Below are positions 55,877 through 64,000 of a stretch of DNA of 64,000 nt, one piece after another. Position numbers and translations under genes: made by a program. A model generated the notes under the pieces. The model saw nothing but the letters and a program-made list of their open reading frames with translations, ran no database searches and had not been told where the DNA came from. Each line of letters starts with the position of its first letter. The first letter of the stretch is position 1. This stretch comes from CAZKJL01 sp964611095 (GTDB lineage: Bacteria > Patescibacteriota > Gracilibacteria > Peribacterales > Peribacteraceae): assembly GCA_964611095.1 (NCBI GenBank), contig CAZSWJ010000002.1, positions 39,232 to 103,231 on the forward strand. Direction: 5' to 3'.

Positions 55877-56581
55877 ATGGCCATTCCTTCACCCAAGGAT
55901 CTCATCGCCTCCGCCGTCCACTTCGGTCACCGCAAGGAAAAGTGGAACCCCAAGATGAAAGACAACCTCTTCGGTGTCCGCCGCGGCATCCACATCTTCG
56001 ACATCGAGAAGACGCACGCCGCGCTCAAGAAGACCTGCGACGAGCTCCGCGCTCTCCAGAAGTCGGGCAAGACGATCCTCTTCGTCTCCACCAAGCTCCA
56101 GGCCCTCCAGCCCATCGAGAACACCAGCAAGGCTCTCGGGCAGCCGGTCGTGACGAACAAGTGGGTCCCGGGACTCCTCACGAACTGGTCCACCATCAAG
56201 AATCGCATCCGCTACTACCTCGATCTCCAGCAGTCGTTCCGCACGGGTGACGTGGACAAGTACACCAAGAAGGAGCAGGTCGTTCTCCGCAAGGAGCTCG
56301 CCAAGCTCGACATCGGTTTCGCCGGTGTCGCCGGCATGAAGGGTCTGCCCGATGCCGTCTTCGTCATCGACGCCGTCCGCGACCGCGTCGCCGTTCTCGA
56401 GGCACGCAAGCTCGGCATTCCGGTCTACGGCATCTGCGACAGCAACGCCGACCCGGACGACTTCAAAATCTACATCCCGGCCAACGACGACGCCGTGAAG
56501 TCCATCCAGCTCATCCTCTCCACCATCGAAGCCGAGCTCTCCGGAGCCAAGGCCGATGCCGGAGCCGTCCCCAACAAGTAA
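55877..56581 (+). CDS. rpsB: Small ribosomal subunit protein uS2
   Basis: 30S protein S2, 234 aa, within the family length. Typical segments are LIASAVHFGHRKEKWNPKMK, NLFGVRRGIHIFDIEKT, VTNKWVPGLLTNWSTIKNRI, GLPDAVFVIDA and GIPVYGICDSNADPDD. It forms the usual rpsB-tsf pair, with tsf starting 40 bp downstream. Confidence 0.95.
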   Translation: MAIPSPKDLIASAVHFGHRKEKWNPKMKDNLFGVRRGIHIFDIEKTHAALKKTCDELRALQKSGKTILFVSTKLQALQPIENTSKALGQPVVTNKWVPGLLTNWSTIKNRIRYYLDLQQSFRTGDVDKYTKKEQVVLRKELAKLDIGFAGVAGMKGLPDAVFVIDAVRDRVAVLEARKLGIPVYGICDSNADPDDFKIYIPANDDAVKSIQLILSTIEAELSGAKADAGAVPNK

Positions 56582-56621
56582 TCGACACAACGTTTCTACT
56601 TCAACTTTCCACTCCCCTCTC

Positions 56622-57392
56622 ATGGCCATCTCCGCAGAACTCGTCGGCAAACTCCGCGCCCGCACCGGCGCCGGAATCCTGGACGCCAAGAACGCCCTGG
56701 AAGAAGCCAAAGGCAATGAAGAACTCGCCATCGAAATCCTCCGCAAGAAAGGACAAGCGCAAGCCGTGAAGAAGTCCGATCGCGTCCAGAGCGAAGGCGC
56801 CATCTTCATCGCCACCAAGGGCGATAAGGCCGCCGTGGTTCAGGTCCGTTGCGAGACCGACTTCGTCGGCCGCTCCGACGTCTTCCTCAAGCTCGGCCAA
56901 GATTTGGCCGACACGCTCCTCGCCAAGGGCAAGGCAGCCTTCGATGCGTACGCCGCCGAGAAAGTCCCGGCCGCCGTGCTCGAACTCGGTGAGAACATTT
57001 CGCTCGGCGACGTGAAAGAGGTGTCCGCTCCCGTCCTCGGCACCTACGTCCACAGCAACCGCAAGATCGGCGTGATCGTCGGTCTCGACGGAGGAACGAA
57101 AGAACAGGCCGCCGACGTCGCCATGCACGGCGCCGCCATGAACCCGCAGTACGTTCGCTCGTCCGACGTTCCGTCCGAGGCCGTCACGAAGGAACGCGAA
57201 ATCTGGAAGGAACAGATGAAGAACGACAAGAAGCCCGCCGAGATCCTGGAAAAGATCATGCTCGGCAAAGAGAAGAAGTTCCGCGAAGAGAACGCTCTCC
57301 TCACGCAGCCGTTCGTCAAAGACCAGGCGCAGACCGTGGAGAAGTACCTCGGCAAAGCCGTGATGAAGGAATACGTCCGCATCGGTTTTTAG
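56622..57392 (+). CDS. tsf: Elongation factor Ts
   Basis: Exchange factor for EF-Tu, 256 aa. ATG 56622 (MAISAELVGKLRARTG) matches the family N-terminus. Features are RTGAGILDAKNALEEAKGNE, VQVRCETDFVGRSDVF with the TDFV EF-Tu contact, and a C-terminal LLTQPFVKD. Second gene of the rpsB-tsf operon. A strong terminator follows its stop. Confidence 0.95.
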   Translation: MAISAELVGKLRARTGAGILDAKNALEEAKGNEELAIEILRKKGQAQAVKKSDRVQSEGAIFIATKGDKAAVVQVRCETDFVGRSDVFLKLGQDLADTLLAKGKAAFDAYAAEKVPAAVLELGENISLGDVKEVSAPVLGTYVHSNRKIGVIVGLDGGTKEQAADVAMHGAAMNPQYVRSSDVPSEAVTKEREIWKEQMKNDKKPAEILEKIMLGKEKKFREENALLTQPFVKDQAQTVEKYLGKAVMKEYVRIGF

Positions 57393-57414
57393 GCTCACCT
57401 GAGCCGTTATAAGA

Positions 57415-57460
57415 CCATACCACTTCAATTGATATCCTCAAAAGAAGTGGTATGGTTTTC
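57415..57460 (+). terminator. Rho-independent terminator after tsf
   Basis: CCATACCACTT (57415-57425) pairs perfectly with AAGTGGTATGG (57445-57455), followed by TTTTC. This is the clearest intrinsic terminator in the window. Confidence 0.88.
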
Positions 57461-57468
57461 TATGCATC

Positions 57469-58173
57469 ATGAAAGGCTTTGCATCACTCAACGGCAATCC
57501 GGACCGAGGCGATGATCACACGAAAGAAACAACATGGATGCACCGTGTGCACAGCGGAGCCATCACCGCGGCGGGCGTAGCGGCACTCGCCGCCATCGGC
57601 GTTTTCGTGGCGGCCGAACTGCCCGAACGCTCCAAGAACGATGAGTCCGTGCCGACGGAAAGTGAGCCTGCGACAACGGCATGGGATCCGAGCTACGAAG
57701 ACGCCGCTTACGAAGCAGCCGACGCAATGGAGGACAAGGTCACGGAGTTCGAGAAACGTGCCCTGACCATTTCGACGGAAGCGGAGATCATCGATTTGGT
57801 CGCCGACATCAACCGTCTCCACTGCGCCGTCATCTACAGTACCGAAATCGAAAACTCTCGCGCGATGATGAAACCCAAAGGAAGCGACATCGTCGTCGAT
57901 TTCAATACGTTCCCCCTGGAAAACGGCATCAATTACAAAACGTCTCACAAGGATATGGCGCGGCTCGGACTCAAGGGCGATCCCGTGAAAGCCCTCATCT
58001 ACGGCATGAGCGAAGCGAAGCGCGCCCATTGGTCGGCTCCGGTCCTCAAAAAGCTGCAAGCGCTCTCCTCGGAATTGGGCAATAGGCTGCTCATTCTGAC
58101 CAGATCCAGGCTGAAATCGGCCCCGGACTCTCCGAATGACCGAAAAGTGTCATTGAAAAAAGAAGCAAACTAA
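57469..58173 (+). CDS. Single-span membrane protein, 234 aa, unknown
   Basis: A hydrophilic N-terminus (about 1-28) is followed by one hydrophobic segment (about 29-49, SGAITAAGVAALAAIGVFVA). The long outer or inner part (about 50-234) is rich in Glu, Asp, Lys and Ala and helical. It contains two Cys at most and no recognised domain. It ends with a basic tail (SLKKEAN). Start ATG 57469 lies 13 nt after the tsf terminator's T-run. It precedes the response regulator. Function unknown. Confidence 0.7.
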   Translation: MKGFASLNGNPDRGDDHTKETTWMHRVHSGAITAAGVAALAAIGVFVAAELPERSKNDESVPTESEPATTAWDPSYEDAAYEAADAMEDKVTEFEKRALTISTEAEIIDLVADINRLHCAVIYSTEIENSRAMMKPKGSDIVVDFNTFPLENGINYKTSHKDMARLGLKGDPVKALIYGMSEAKRAHWSAPVLKKLQALSSELGNRLLILTRSRLKSAPDSPNDRKVSLKKEAN

Positions 58174-58181
58174 GGTAGAAT
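58153..58181 (+). promoter_or_regulatory. Leaderless-type promoter for the response regulator
   Basis: TTGAAA (58153-58158), 17-nt spacer, TAGAAT (58176-58181), then 7 nt to ATG 58189. An ATG at 58180 overlaps the -10 hexamer and is unlikely to be the start. Confidence 0.75.
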
Positions 58182-58188
58182 GTGTCTT

Positions 58189-58554
58189 ATGGCGAAATAC
58201 AAACTCCTCGTTGCCGAAGATGATACGGTCCTCCGCGACCTGTATCTCCGCAAATTCGATACGTCCATCTACGACGTTCGCACCGCGGCGAACGGCCAAG
58301 AGGCCCTCGATCTCATCGCCAAAGAAAAGCCCGATCTCGTGCTCCTGGACATCAACATGCCGGTCCTGGACGGCTTCGGCGTTCTTGAAGCGCTTCCGCG
58401 CGAAGGTCGCGGGTTTCCGGTGATCATCCTCACGAACTTCGACGACCAGGCCAACCGCGAACGCGGCAAGGCGTACAAGGTCGATGACTACTTCGTGAAG
58501 AAGGAGATGACCATCAAGTCGTTGGTGGAAATGGTCGAGCGTTTGCTGAAGTAA
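58189..58554 (+). CDS. Stand-alone response regulator receiver domain (CheY-like), 121 aa
   Basis: Only a receiver domain. Acidic pair AEDD (about 9-12), phospho-acceptor Asp in LLDINMPV (about 52), Thr in ILTNFDD (about 80) and Lys in FVKKE (about 103). It has no output domain, so it would act by protein contact, as CheY or Spo0F do. No histidine kinase is nearby. Followed by the FG-GAP giant on the same strand. Confidence 0.92.
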   Translation: MAKYKLLVAEDDTVLRDLYLRKFDTSIYDVRTAANGQEALDLIAKEKPDLVLLDINMPVLDGFGVLEALPREGRGFPVIILTNFDDQANRERGKAYKVDDYFVKKEMTIKSLVEMVERLLK

Positions 58555-58579
58555 GGTTTTTGAAATGAGATAGCCCTGC

Positions 58580-58612
58580 GGACGGGGCCTTTCGACGTGT
58601 TTTCGGCCCCGA
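58580..58612 (+). terminator. GC-rich hairpin after the response regulator
   Basis: CGGGGCC (58583-58589) pairs with GGCCCCG (58605-58611) around a 15-nt loop. No T-run follows directly, so termination is uncertain. Confidence 0.5.
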
Positions 58613-58619
58613 GAAGCCC

Positions 58620-58648
58620 TTCAGAAAACGGCTTATTTGTGCTATAAT
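58620..58648 (+). promoter_or_regulatory. Promoter for the second FG-GAP giant
   Basis: TTCAGA (58620-58625), 17-nt spacer, TATAAT (58643-58648). Confidence 0.75.
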
Positions 58649-58740
58649 CAAGAGATTATTTCAGCAAATATCTGAACACCAAAACCCCCCGCCATTTCTG
58701 GCTTCTGATCGTCGCGGCATCCGTCGCGCTGACGACGGGC

Positions 58741-61700
58741 ATGGTGCTCACGCATCAGGGCGATCGCGCACTGCTCGGCATGGCTCTGGCGCTTCTCGTC
58801 GGAGTTCTGTTCATCGAATGGAAACTCATCGCGCGCTACGTGCGCATCGAGACCGAAGATCTGGCTCACGTGGAGCGCACGTGCCGTCGCTTGCCGTACA
58901 AGACGGAAATTGTGGGAACGAACGTTCTCACGGTGTTGTTCCTCGTGACGTTCGTGCAGTTCATTTCCCTGGCGTACGCCCAAACTTTCACGCTCTTCAG
59001 TTCAACGAGTGAGACGGAAACCAAGCAACGCGTATTCGCCACGGACTTCGACGGTGACGGCGACTTGGACTACGTGTCGATCAACGGGAACTTCGCGGGC
59101 GGGCACCTCAGCAACGTGTACCTCAACGACGGCAACGGAACCTTTTCGGCACAAGCCGACTTCGGACCCGACGGACTGAACGTGCTCGGGGACGTGGGCG
59201 ACATCGACGGTGACGGCGACGTCGACATCGTGTTGACGCTCACGGGCAACTACTACAAATACACGAACAACGGCAGCGGAACGTTCAGCGAAAGCACGCT
59301 GGCCACGAGCAGCTTCACTGCGGTGGACATCCGACTCATGGACGTGGACAACGACGGCGACCTGGACATCGTACGGACCGGCGGATCGACGATCTTCATC
59401 AATAACGGCAGCGGAACGTTCTCCACCGCGAACTCCACAATCCCCGGCGGCATCGCGGGCATCGCCGACTTCAACAGCGACGGATACCTGGACATCGCCG
59501 TGGGCAGCAGTGCAAAAATTTACAAAAACAGCGGTACGGGTGCGTTCATTCCCGTCTACACCGGCGCGACCGGTGGGGCCGGCATCTCGGCCGACCTCGA
59601 CGGTGACGGCGACATCGACATGGCGCTCGGCAACGGCGCCGACGTGACGATCTACAAAAACGACGGCGACGGAACCTCGTTCGTCACCTCCAGCTTCTCG
59701 ACGGGAAACCCTCAGATCACCGCGATCGGCCAGGGCGACATCGACAATGACGGTGACGTGGATTTGTTCGTCGGTGGCGAAGACTACAGCGCCAGCGGCG
59801 ATGGCGGCACCGAAACATACCTGAACAACGGCACCGCAACCTTTACGCTCGGCACGAGCTTCATTGCAGGCGGACGCTTCACCAAATACGAAACGCCCGG
59901 CGACATCGACAACGACGGCGACGTGGACTTCATCGAAGCGAACGGCATCAACATCTCCGGACAAGCCAACCGCCACTACAAGAACGACCAAGCCGCGACG
60001 AGCGCGAACACGGCGCCGTCGGCTCCGTCCACGGACTTCGGCGTCACCGTGTCCTCCCTCAACAACAACATCGTGACCGTTCAATCCACGGGGACGATCG
60101 GAAAGTATTCATCGATGGCGATGGGTTCGGACGGACTTCCCATCATGAGCTACTGGGACGAAACGAATGACGTTCTGAAAGTGACCAAATGCGGCAACAT
60201 CACGTGTTCATCCGGCAACACCACGAGCACCATCGCAGTACTGAGCACGGTGAGCGGATTCAATACGGCCATCCGCGTGCCGAGCGACGGGCTTCCCGTG
60301 ATCGCGTACTCGGGCCTCAGCAGATTGCGTTTCGTGAAATGCGGCAATGCGGCGTGTTCATCCGGCAACACGATCACGGCCATCGGAACAAGCGGCACGG
60401 AAGGCCTGAACGTTTCCATTGCCTTCGCCACGAGCGATGGACTTCCTGTCATCGCATATCGATCGAGCTCCGCGAGCTTGGACTTGGAAGTGATCACATG
60501 CGGCAATGCTTCGTGCACGTCCGGAAACACGCAAGTCGTGGTGGACGGCAACATCAACGATTTCATTGGTTACCACACGAGCATCGCGATTCCGTCCGAC
60601 GGACTCCCCGCCATCAGTTACTACAGCGTCATCGGCGGAAGCACGGTGAACTTGAGGTTCGCCAAATGCGGCAACGCGACGTGCTCGTCCGGCAACACTC
60701 TTTCCACCGTGGACAGCACGGCGAGCGTCGGACTGTATTCATCCATGACCATTCCCGCCGACAACCTGCCCGTCATCGCGTACTTCGATTCGACGAACAA
60801 AAACCTGAAGGTCGCAAAATGCGGCAACGCCACGTGTTCCTCGAGCAACACGCTGACGGCCGTGGATTCCACGGGTGACGTCGGTTACTTCCCATCCATC
60901 GGCATCGCTGCGGACGGCATGCCCATCATCAGCTACACCGATGTGACGAACAGCCGACTGAAGGTCGTGAAATGCGGCAACGCCACGTGCGCGGGCGGCA
61001 ACACCATCACGGTGATCGACAGCATCGGAGCGGAGACGAACTACGAAGGCCTCACGGCTCTCGTCGTTCCGACCGCCGACAGCCGCCCGCTCATCGCGTA
61101 CTACAGCGCCACCTCGAGCGACCTCAAATACGTTCGCTGCGGACTCACGAGCTGTGGGTCCGGAGGCAGCAACGGCGCGGGACTCATCGTCAAACTGTCG
61201 TGGGGCTCGGGATCCGACACACAAACGAGCACGCGCCTCCTGCAGTACCAGGTAAGAATCGGAACGACGTCGGGCTACAACAACATCATGTCAGGAAGAC
61301 TGTCGTCACCGAACTACGTGACTCGTTTGATGCCGAACGGACAAAGCCGCTCGTTCGGACTGAAGGGACTCCCCTGTACCAACCTCTACACGTACTACTG
61401 GAGCGTTGCCGCGGTAGACACGGGATTCAGGAGTGCATGGAGCTCGGAACGTACGTTCGTTCTGGATTCGGAGTGCAATCCGACGACCTCGGATGGCACG
61501 AGCAGCACGAACCCCACGCCGACCGTGGGAGGAGGCTTGGACTTCCGCATTTTCAAACCGAAAGACGAATCCGGCGGGGGTGGCGACCTGTACCGTCTCA
61601 CCGTCTCGGCGGTGAGCGACGTGAACGGCAACCGCAAACGCGACTCACGCGAGCAGACACTGGCGCTCAAAGGACTGCAAGTCACTGCCAGCGGTACATC

Positions 61701-63468
61701 GCTCAGCGGACTGCCGGTCCGCAAGACGGCGTTGCTCTCTTCCACGGGTGTGGCCGTGTTCGACCTTCCGATTTCGGGACCTCGCGGCTACAGCATTTTC
61801 TTCGACAGCGGCGCTCTCGTCAAAACCGGATACAAAGCCACGGGCGCTCTCACGCTCACCGGCATCGTGCTGCGACCTTCGGGGGCCAAGAACGTTGCAA
61901 CGAACCTCACGGTGACTCTGCCGTTCCGCCGCGACGACTTGCTCCGCTACGCGCCGTGTCTCACGGTGGGCGATGCGCCGGAGAACGAAACGCCCGGTAC
62001 GGACGCGGAAATTTTGCTCCAGCGTCTGCGCGATCCGTACGGCAAGAGCGTCCTCGGAAAGATTGCTCTCTCGGGTTCACTCATGACTCGCGGTGATTTC
62101 TTCACGCTGCTGCAGCGCATGCAATGCGTTCCGCTGGAAACGAATCGCGCGATTCTCTCGCTGAAGCTGAAATCCGCGGCACGAGAACTCGACGAAAGCA
62201 TCGTGCCCATCGATGTTCCGTCGAATGCGACGGCGGATTCGCTCATGGTCTACTCATTGCTCGGAACCGGTGCGGACATTCTGCGCTCCACGAGCATCGG
62301 ACCCGCGGCCGATCTTTCGTCTCCCATCACGCGCGGAGACGCCATGCGTGCCGTCGCGTCCATTCTGCGCGTACCGAAAGCCCTCGTAACGGAAACCGGC
62401 AGCGAACTCCTGCCCCTCGATATCGAACCCAATGATGCCACGGCAACCGACTTCTTCGCTCTCCGCAGCATCGGTGCACTGCCTCAAAACTTCCTCCGAA
62501 CACCGGGGACCAACCAAGGCATCACATCGTCCGAAGCGGCGCTGCTTCTTGCACGCGCCGCCTTCCGCAACGGAAAGATTTCGCTTCTGCCCGACATTCA
62601 AAACCCGAAAACGGTGAAGAAAACACCGCCCGTCGCCACGTTCCTGAAAGATCTCCCGGCAATCAAAGTGCGCTCGTGTTTGGAACGCCACGAGGAACGC
62701 TCGACAGCCGTATCGTTCACCGACCTTCTGCCGGGTGACCCCAGGCATGCCGACATCAGAGAACTCCTGACGCGCGGCATCAAGAATGCCTCCGATCAAA
62801 TCCTGTGGCTCATCCCGGGCAACCGCAGACCCACGGAGTTCGGCATCGTGAAAGGACAAACGCAGCTCGGCATCGATGAACCCATCAGCATGCTCGAAAC
62901 CGTGCGCAACCTGCTCGTCTTCGGATGCTTGGCGCCCGATACGCGCACACAGGCGATTGCTGGACTGGCGCTCAAGGCAGTTATTCAAGGCACCGCCGAA
63001 ACGAGGACCGCTCGTGACAGGCTCTCGGGCTTGCCCCGCGACGCATCCTTTGCCTCGCGCGTGATGTACCGCGCGCAGGACCGCTTGAAAGAATTTGATC
63101 TGTCGCTCGTGCGCTACGCTCCGGCACTCGTGCTGCAGGAAACGCGTCTGCCGGGCGACACACTGAATCTCAAAGACGCATCGGACCTCATGGCCTCGGC
63201 ACTTTTGATGACACTCGTGCAACAGAGTGCTCTTTCTCCGCAGAGAGCCGAAGAATTGGAAGGCGCCGTTTCGGCAGCCATTAGCCGTCAACTGCTCGGC
63301 AAGGAAGTGAATTGGCGCGACGAAGGCATGCTGAAGATCACCCCGTTCACGCGCGGCATGCTCTTGGAATTCCTCTCCACCGCGCTGCAGAATAAACGTT
63401 TCGTCACCACGCAGAAAACTTCTTCCCTCCTTCCCCTCGGAGAAATCTGGTGGGAACGCGTCAAATAA
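58741..63468 (+). CDS. Second giant FG-GAP/VCBS-repeat surface protein, 1,575 aa
   Basis: Paralogue of the protein at 19843-25119. Order: membrane segments (about 12-30, 58-80); at least seven FG-GAP motifs such as DFDGDGDLDYV, DIDGDGDVDIV and DVDNDGDLDIV (about 95-400); then ~43-residue Cys-pair repeats (about 445-810). An FN3-like part follows, then a segment with DVNGNRKRDSRE, and the shared C-terminal region with LPRDASFASRVMYRAQDRL, ending WWERVK. It lacks the long Ser-rich linker of the first paralogue. ATG 58741 is the first ATG, but the frame stays open upstream to a TAA at 58645, and residues upstream encode the first membrane helix (HFWLLIVAASVALTTG). Initiation at a non-ATG codon (e.g. 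CTG 58672) is therefore possible. Confidence 0.88.
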   Translation: MVLTHQGDRALLGMALALLVGVLFIEWKLIARYVRIETEDLAHVERTCRRLPYKTEIVGTNVLTVLFLVTFVQFISLAYAQTFTLFSSTSETETKQRVFATDFDGDGDLDYVSINGNFAGGHLSNVYLNDGNGTFSAQADFGPDGLNVLGDVGDIDGDGDVDIVLTLTGNYYKYTNNGSGTFSESTLATSSFTAVDIRLMDVDNDGDLDIVRTGGSTIFINNGSGTFSTANSTIPGGIAGIADFNSDGYLDIAVGSSAKIYKNSGTGAFIPVYTGATGGAGISADLDGDGDIDMALGNGADVTIYKNDGDGTSFVTSSFSTGNPQITAIGQGDIDNDGDVDLFVGGEDYSASGDGGTETYLNNGTATFTLGTSFIAGGRFTKYETPGDIDNDGDVDFIEANGINISGQANRHYKNDQAATSANTAPSAPSTDFGVTVSSLNNNIVTVQSTGTIGKYSSMAMGSDGLPIMSYWDETNDVLKVTKCGNITCSSGNTTSTIAVLSTVSGFNTAIRVPSDGLPVIAYSGLSRLRFVKCGNAACSSGNTITAIGTSGTEGLNVSIAFATSDGLPVIAYRSSSASLDLEVITCGNASCTSGNTQVVVDGNINDFIGYHTSIAIPSDGLPAISYYSVIGGSTVNLRFAKCGNATCSSGNTLSTVDSTASVGLYSSMTIPADNLPVIAYFDSTNKNLKVAKCGNATCSSSNTLTAVDSTGDVGYFPSIGIAADGMPIISYTDVTNSRLKVVKCGNATCAGGNTITVIDSIGAETNYEGLTALVVPTADSRPLIAYYSATSSDLKYVRCGLTSCGSGGSNGAGLIVKLSWGSGSDTQTSTRLLQYQVRIGTTSGYNNIMSGRLSSPNYVTRLMPNGQSRSFGLKGLPCTNLYTYYWSVAAVDTGFRSAWSSERTFVLDSECNPTTSDGTSSTNPTPTVGGGLDFRIFKPKDESGGGGDLYRLTVSAVSDVNGNRKRDSREQTLALKGLQVTASGTSLSGLPVRKTALLSSTGVAVFDLPISGPRGYSIFFDSGALVKTGYKATGALTLTGIVLRPSGAKNVATNLTVTLPFRRDDLLRYAPCLTVGDAPENETPGTDAEILLQRLRDPYGKSVLGKIALSGSLMTRGDFFTLLQRMQCVPLETNRAILSLKLKSAARELDESIVPIDVPSNATADSLMVYSLLGTGADILRSTSIGPAADLSSPITRGDAMRAVASILRVPKALVTETGSELLPLDIEPNDATATDFFALRSIGALPQNFLRTPGTNQGITSSEAALLLARAAFRNGKISLLPDIQNPKTVKKTPPVATFLKDLPAIKVRSCLERHEERSTAVSFTDLLPGDPRHADIRELLTRGIKNASDQILWLIPGNRRPTEFGIVKGQTQLGIDEPISMLETVRNLLVFGCLAPDTRTQAIAGLALKAVIQGTAETRTARDRLSGLPRDASFASRVMYRAQDRLKEFDLSLVRYAPALVLQETRLPGDTLNLKDASDLMASALLMTLVQQSALSPQRAEELEGAVSAAISRQLLGKEVNWRDEGMLKITPFTRGMLLEFLSTALQNKRFVTTQKTSSLLPLGEIWWERVK
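60080..61160 (+). repeat. Tandem ~43-codon repeats inside the second FG-GAP giant
   Basis: Repeats with a SDGLPVIxY-like stretch and the KCGNxTCSSGNT-like Cys pair, of the same type as at 22.5-23.6 kb. About eight units, with variable spacing. Confidence 0.8.
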
Positions 63469-63471
63469 TTC

Positions 63472-64000
63472 ATGAAACACGTGAAAAACGCACATCGGCT
63501 GAAACCATTCGTGACGAACGTGCTCACGGCGCTCCTGCTTGCCGTCTTCGTTCAGTTCATTGCGACGGTGTACGCGATGGCATTTACGCTCTCCACATCG
63601 ACGCCGGAAACCAACGATACGCGTGAAATCCTCATGGCCGACTTCGACGGCGACGGTGATATGGATTACGTCGCCCTCAACGACAACGATACGCACGACA
63701 TTTATCTCAACGACGGAAGCGGACTGTACGGCGGCAGCGCCATCACGGGCACGTCGGACGATTTGTACGATGCGCGTGCCGGTGACATCGATAATGACGG
63801 CGACGTGGACTTCATTGCCGTGGACGTGGCGGCGGCCATCAAAAAATATACGAATGACGGGTACGGTTCCTTCACACAAGGTACCGTGGCATTCCTGCCG
63901 ACCTCGCACAGTGCGGTCGCTCTCTTCGACGTGGATAACGACGGCGATCTGGACGCGGTGTACGGCTCGGTCAACGAGAACACCACACTCATCTACTTGA
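63472..64000 (+). CDS. Third FG-GAP/VCBS-repeat protein (cut by window end)
   Basis: Starts at ATG 63472 (MKHVKNAHRLKPFVTNVLTA), 3 bp after the stop of the second giant. The N-terminal membrane segment (about 16-36, VLTALLLAVFVQFIATVYA) corresponds to the last membrane helix of the two paralogues. FG-GAP motifs follow: DFDGDGDMDYV, DIDNDGDVDFI and DVDNDGDLDAV. The frame is open to the window edge (176 codons). It probably forms an operon with the preceding gene. Confidence 0.88.
   Translation, partial: MKHVKNAHRLKPFVTNVLTALLLAVFVQFIATVYAMAFTLSTSTPETNDTREILMADFDGDGDMDYVALNDNDTHDIYLNDGSGLYGGSAITGTSDDLYDARAGDIDNDGDVDFIAVDVAAAIKKYTNDGYGSFTQGTVAFLPTSHSAVALFDVDNDGDLDAVYGSVNENTTLIYL

Noticed and set aside
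1..64000. Alternative genetic code with UGA as glycine
   Set aside because: Several well-defined genes end at TGA at the expected length (e.g. the 204-aa gene, the RlpA-like gene, glyS), and core genes show no internal TGA.
1..64000. tRNA or rRNA genes
   Set aside because: A read-through for T-arm-like GGTTCGAxTCC patterns and rRNA-like stretches in gaps found nothing convincing. A covariance-model scan would be decisive.

Overview
The window reads as chromosomal DNA from an uncultured bacterium, most likely a Patescibacteria/CPR lineage. Peribacteria or Peregrinibacteria are possible, but that is inference. Pointers are: bacterial core genes with few lineage-specific additions (rpsB-tsf, rpsU, dnaG, rpoD, der, leuS, glyS, carB); no recognisable Shine-Dalgarno at most starts; a HerA/VirB4-type membrane ATPase beside short unknown genes; and very large surface proteins with FG-GAP/VCBS repeats. 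TGA is a normal stop in several genes, so the UGA-glycine code of Gracilibacteria/Absconditabacteria does not apply. GC looks moderately high by eye, except for an AT-richer patch near 27-29 kb. No rRNA, tRNA or CRISPR was recognised.

Layout. 1-2.1 kb: 3'-truncated UvrD-family helicase. 2.1-4.2 kb: a small unknown gene with a strong promoter and a structured leader, lying between a membrane-protein gene and a broken copy of that gene's 3' end. 4.2-8.3 kb: rpoD, a patatin-like lipase and dnaG. 8.4-12 kb: an RNA m5C methyltransferase, three unknown genes and a small membrane protein. 12.2-19.2 kb: leuS, an unknown gene, a sigma-54-activator-like AAA+ regulator, der and a LOG-family protein. 19.2-25.1 kb: a giant FG-GAP surface protein and a small exported protein. 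25.2-26.8 kb: a membrane protein, YbaB and MltG. 27-35.8 kb: a 2,735-residue secreted protein (coiled coil, WD40 repeats, C-terminal lipase fold) and a Cys-rich anchored protein. 36-42.1 kb: mutY, a HerA/VirB4 ATPase and four unknown genes behind one promoter. 42.2-44.7 kb: two cell-wall proteins (RlpA-like; 3D domain plus peptidoglycan-binding repeats). 44.8-49.8 kb: an unknown gene, carB, rpsU and a REP-associated tyrosine transposase (RAYT). 49.9-54.2 kb: maf, a C-terminal processing protease, a PrsW-family protease and a small Ser-rich membrane protein. 54.3-57.4 kb: glyS and rpsB-tsf. 57.5-64 kb: an unknown anchored protein, a stand-alone response regulator and two more FG-GAP giants, the last cut by the window end.

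Three themes stand out. First, a dispersed inverted repeat is built from GCGGGTA-type heptamers, about four per arm. It occurs seven times, three of them read in frame inside helicase, methyltransferase and leuS genes, and one copy lies about 40 bp behind the RAYT gene. Second, many genes have a -10 hexamer ending 6-7 nt before the start codon, implying leaderless mRNAs. Third, envelope and secreted proteins dominate: three paralogous FG-GAP proteins, the lipase giant, MltG, RlpA, the 3D/PG-binding protein, an S41 protease and PrsW.
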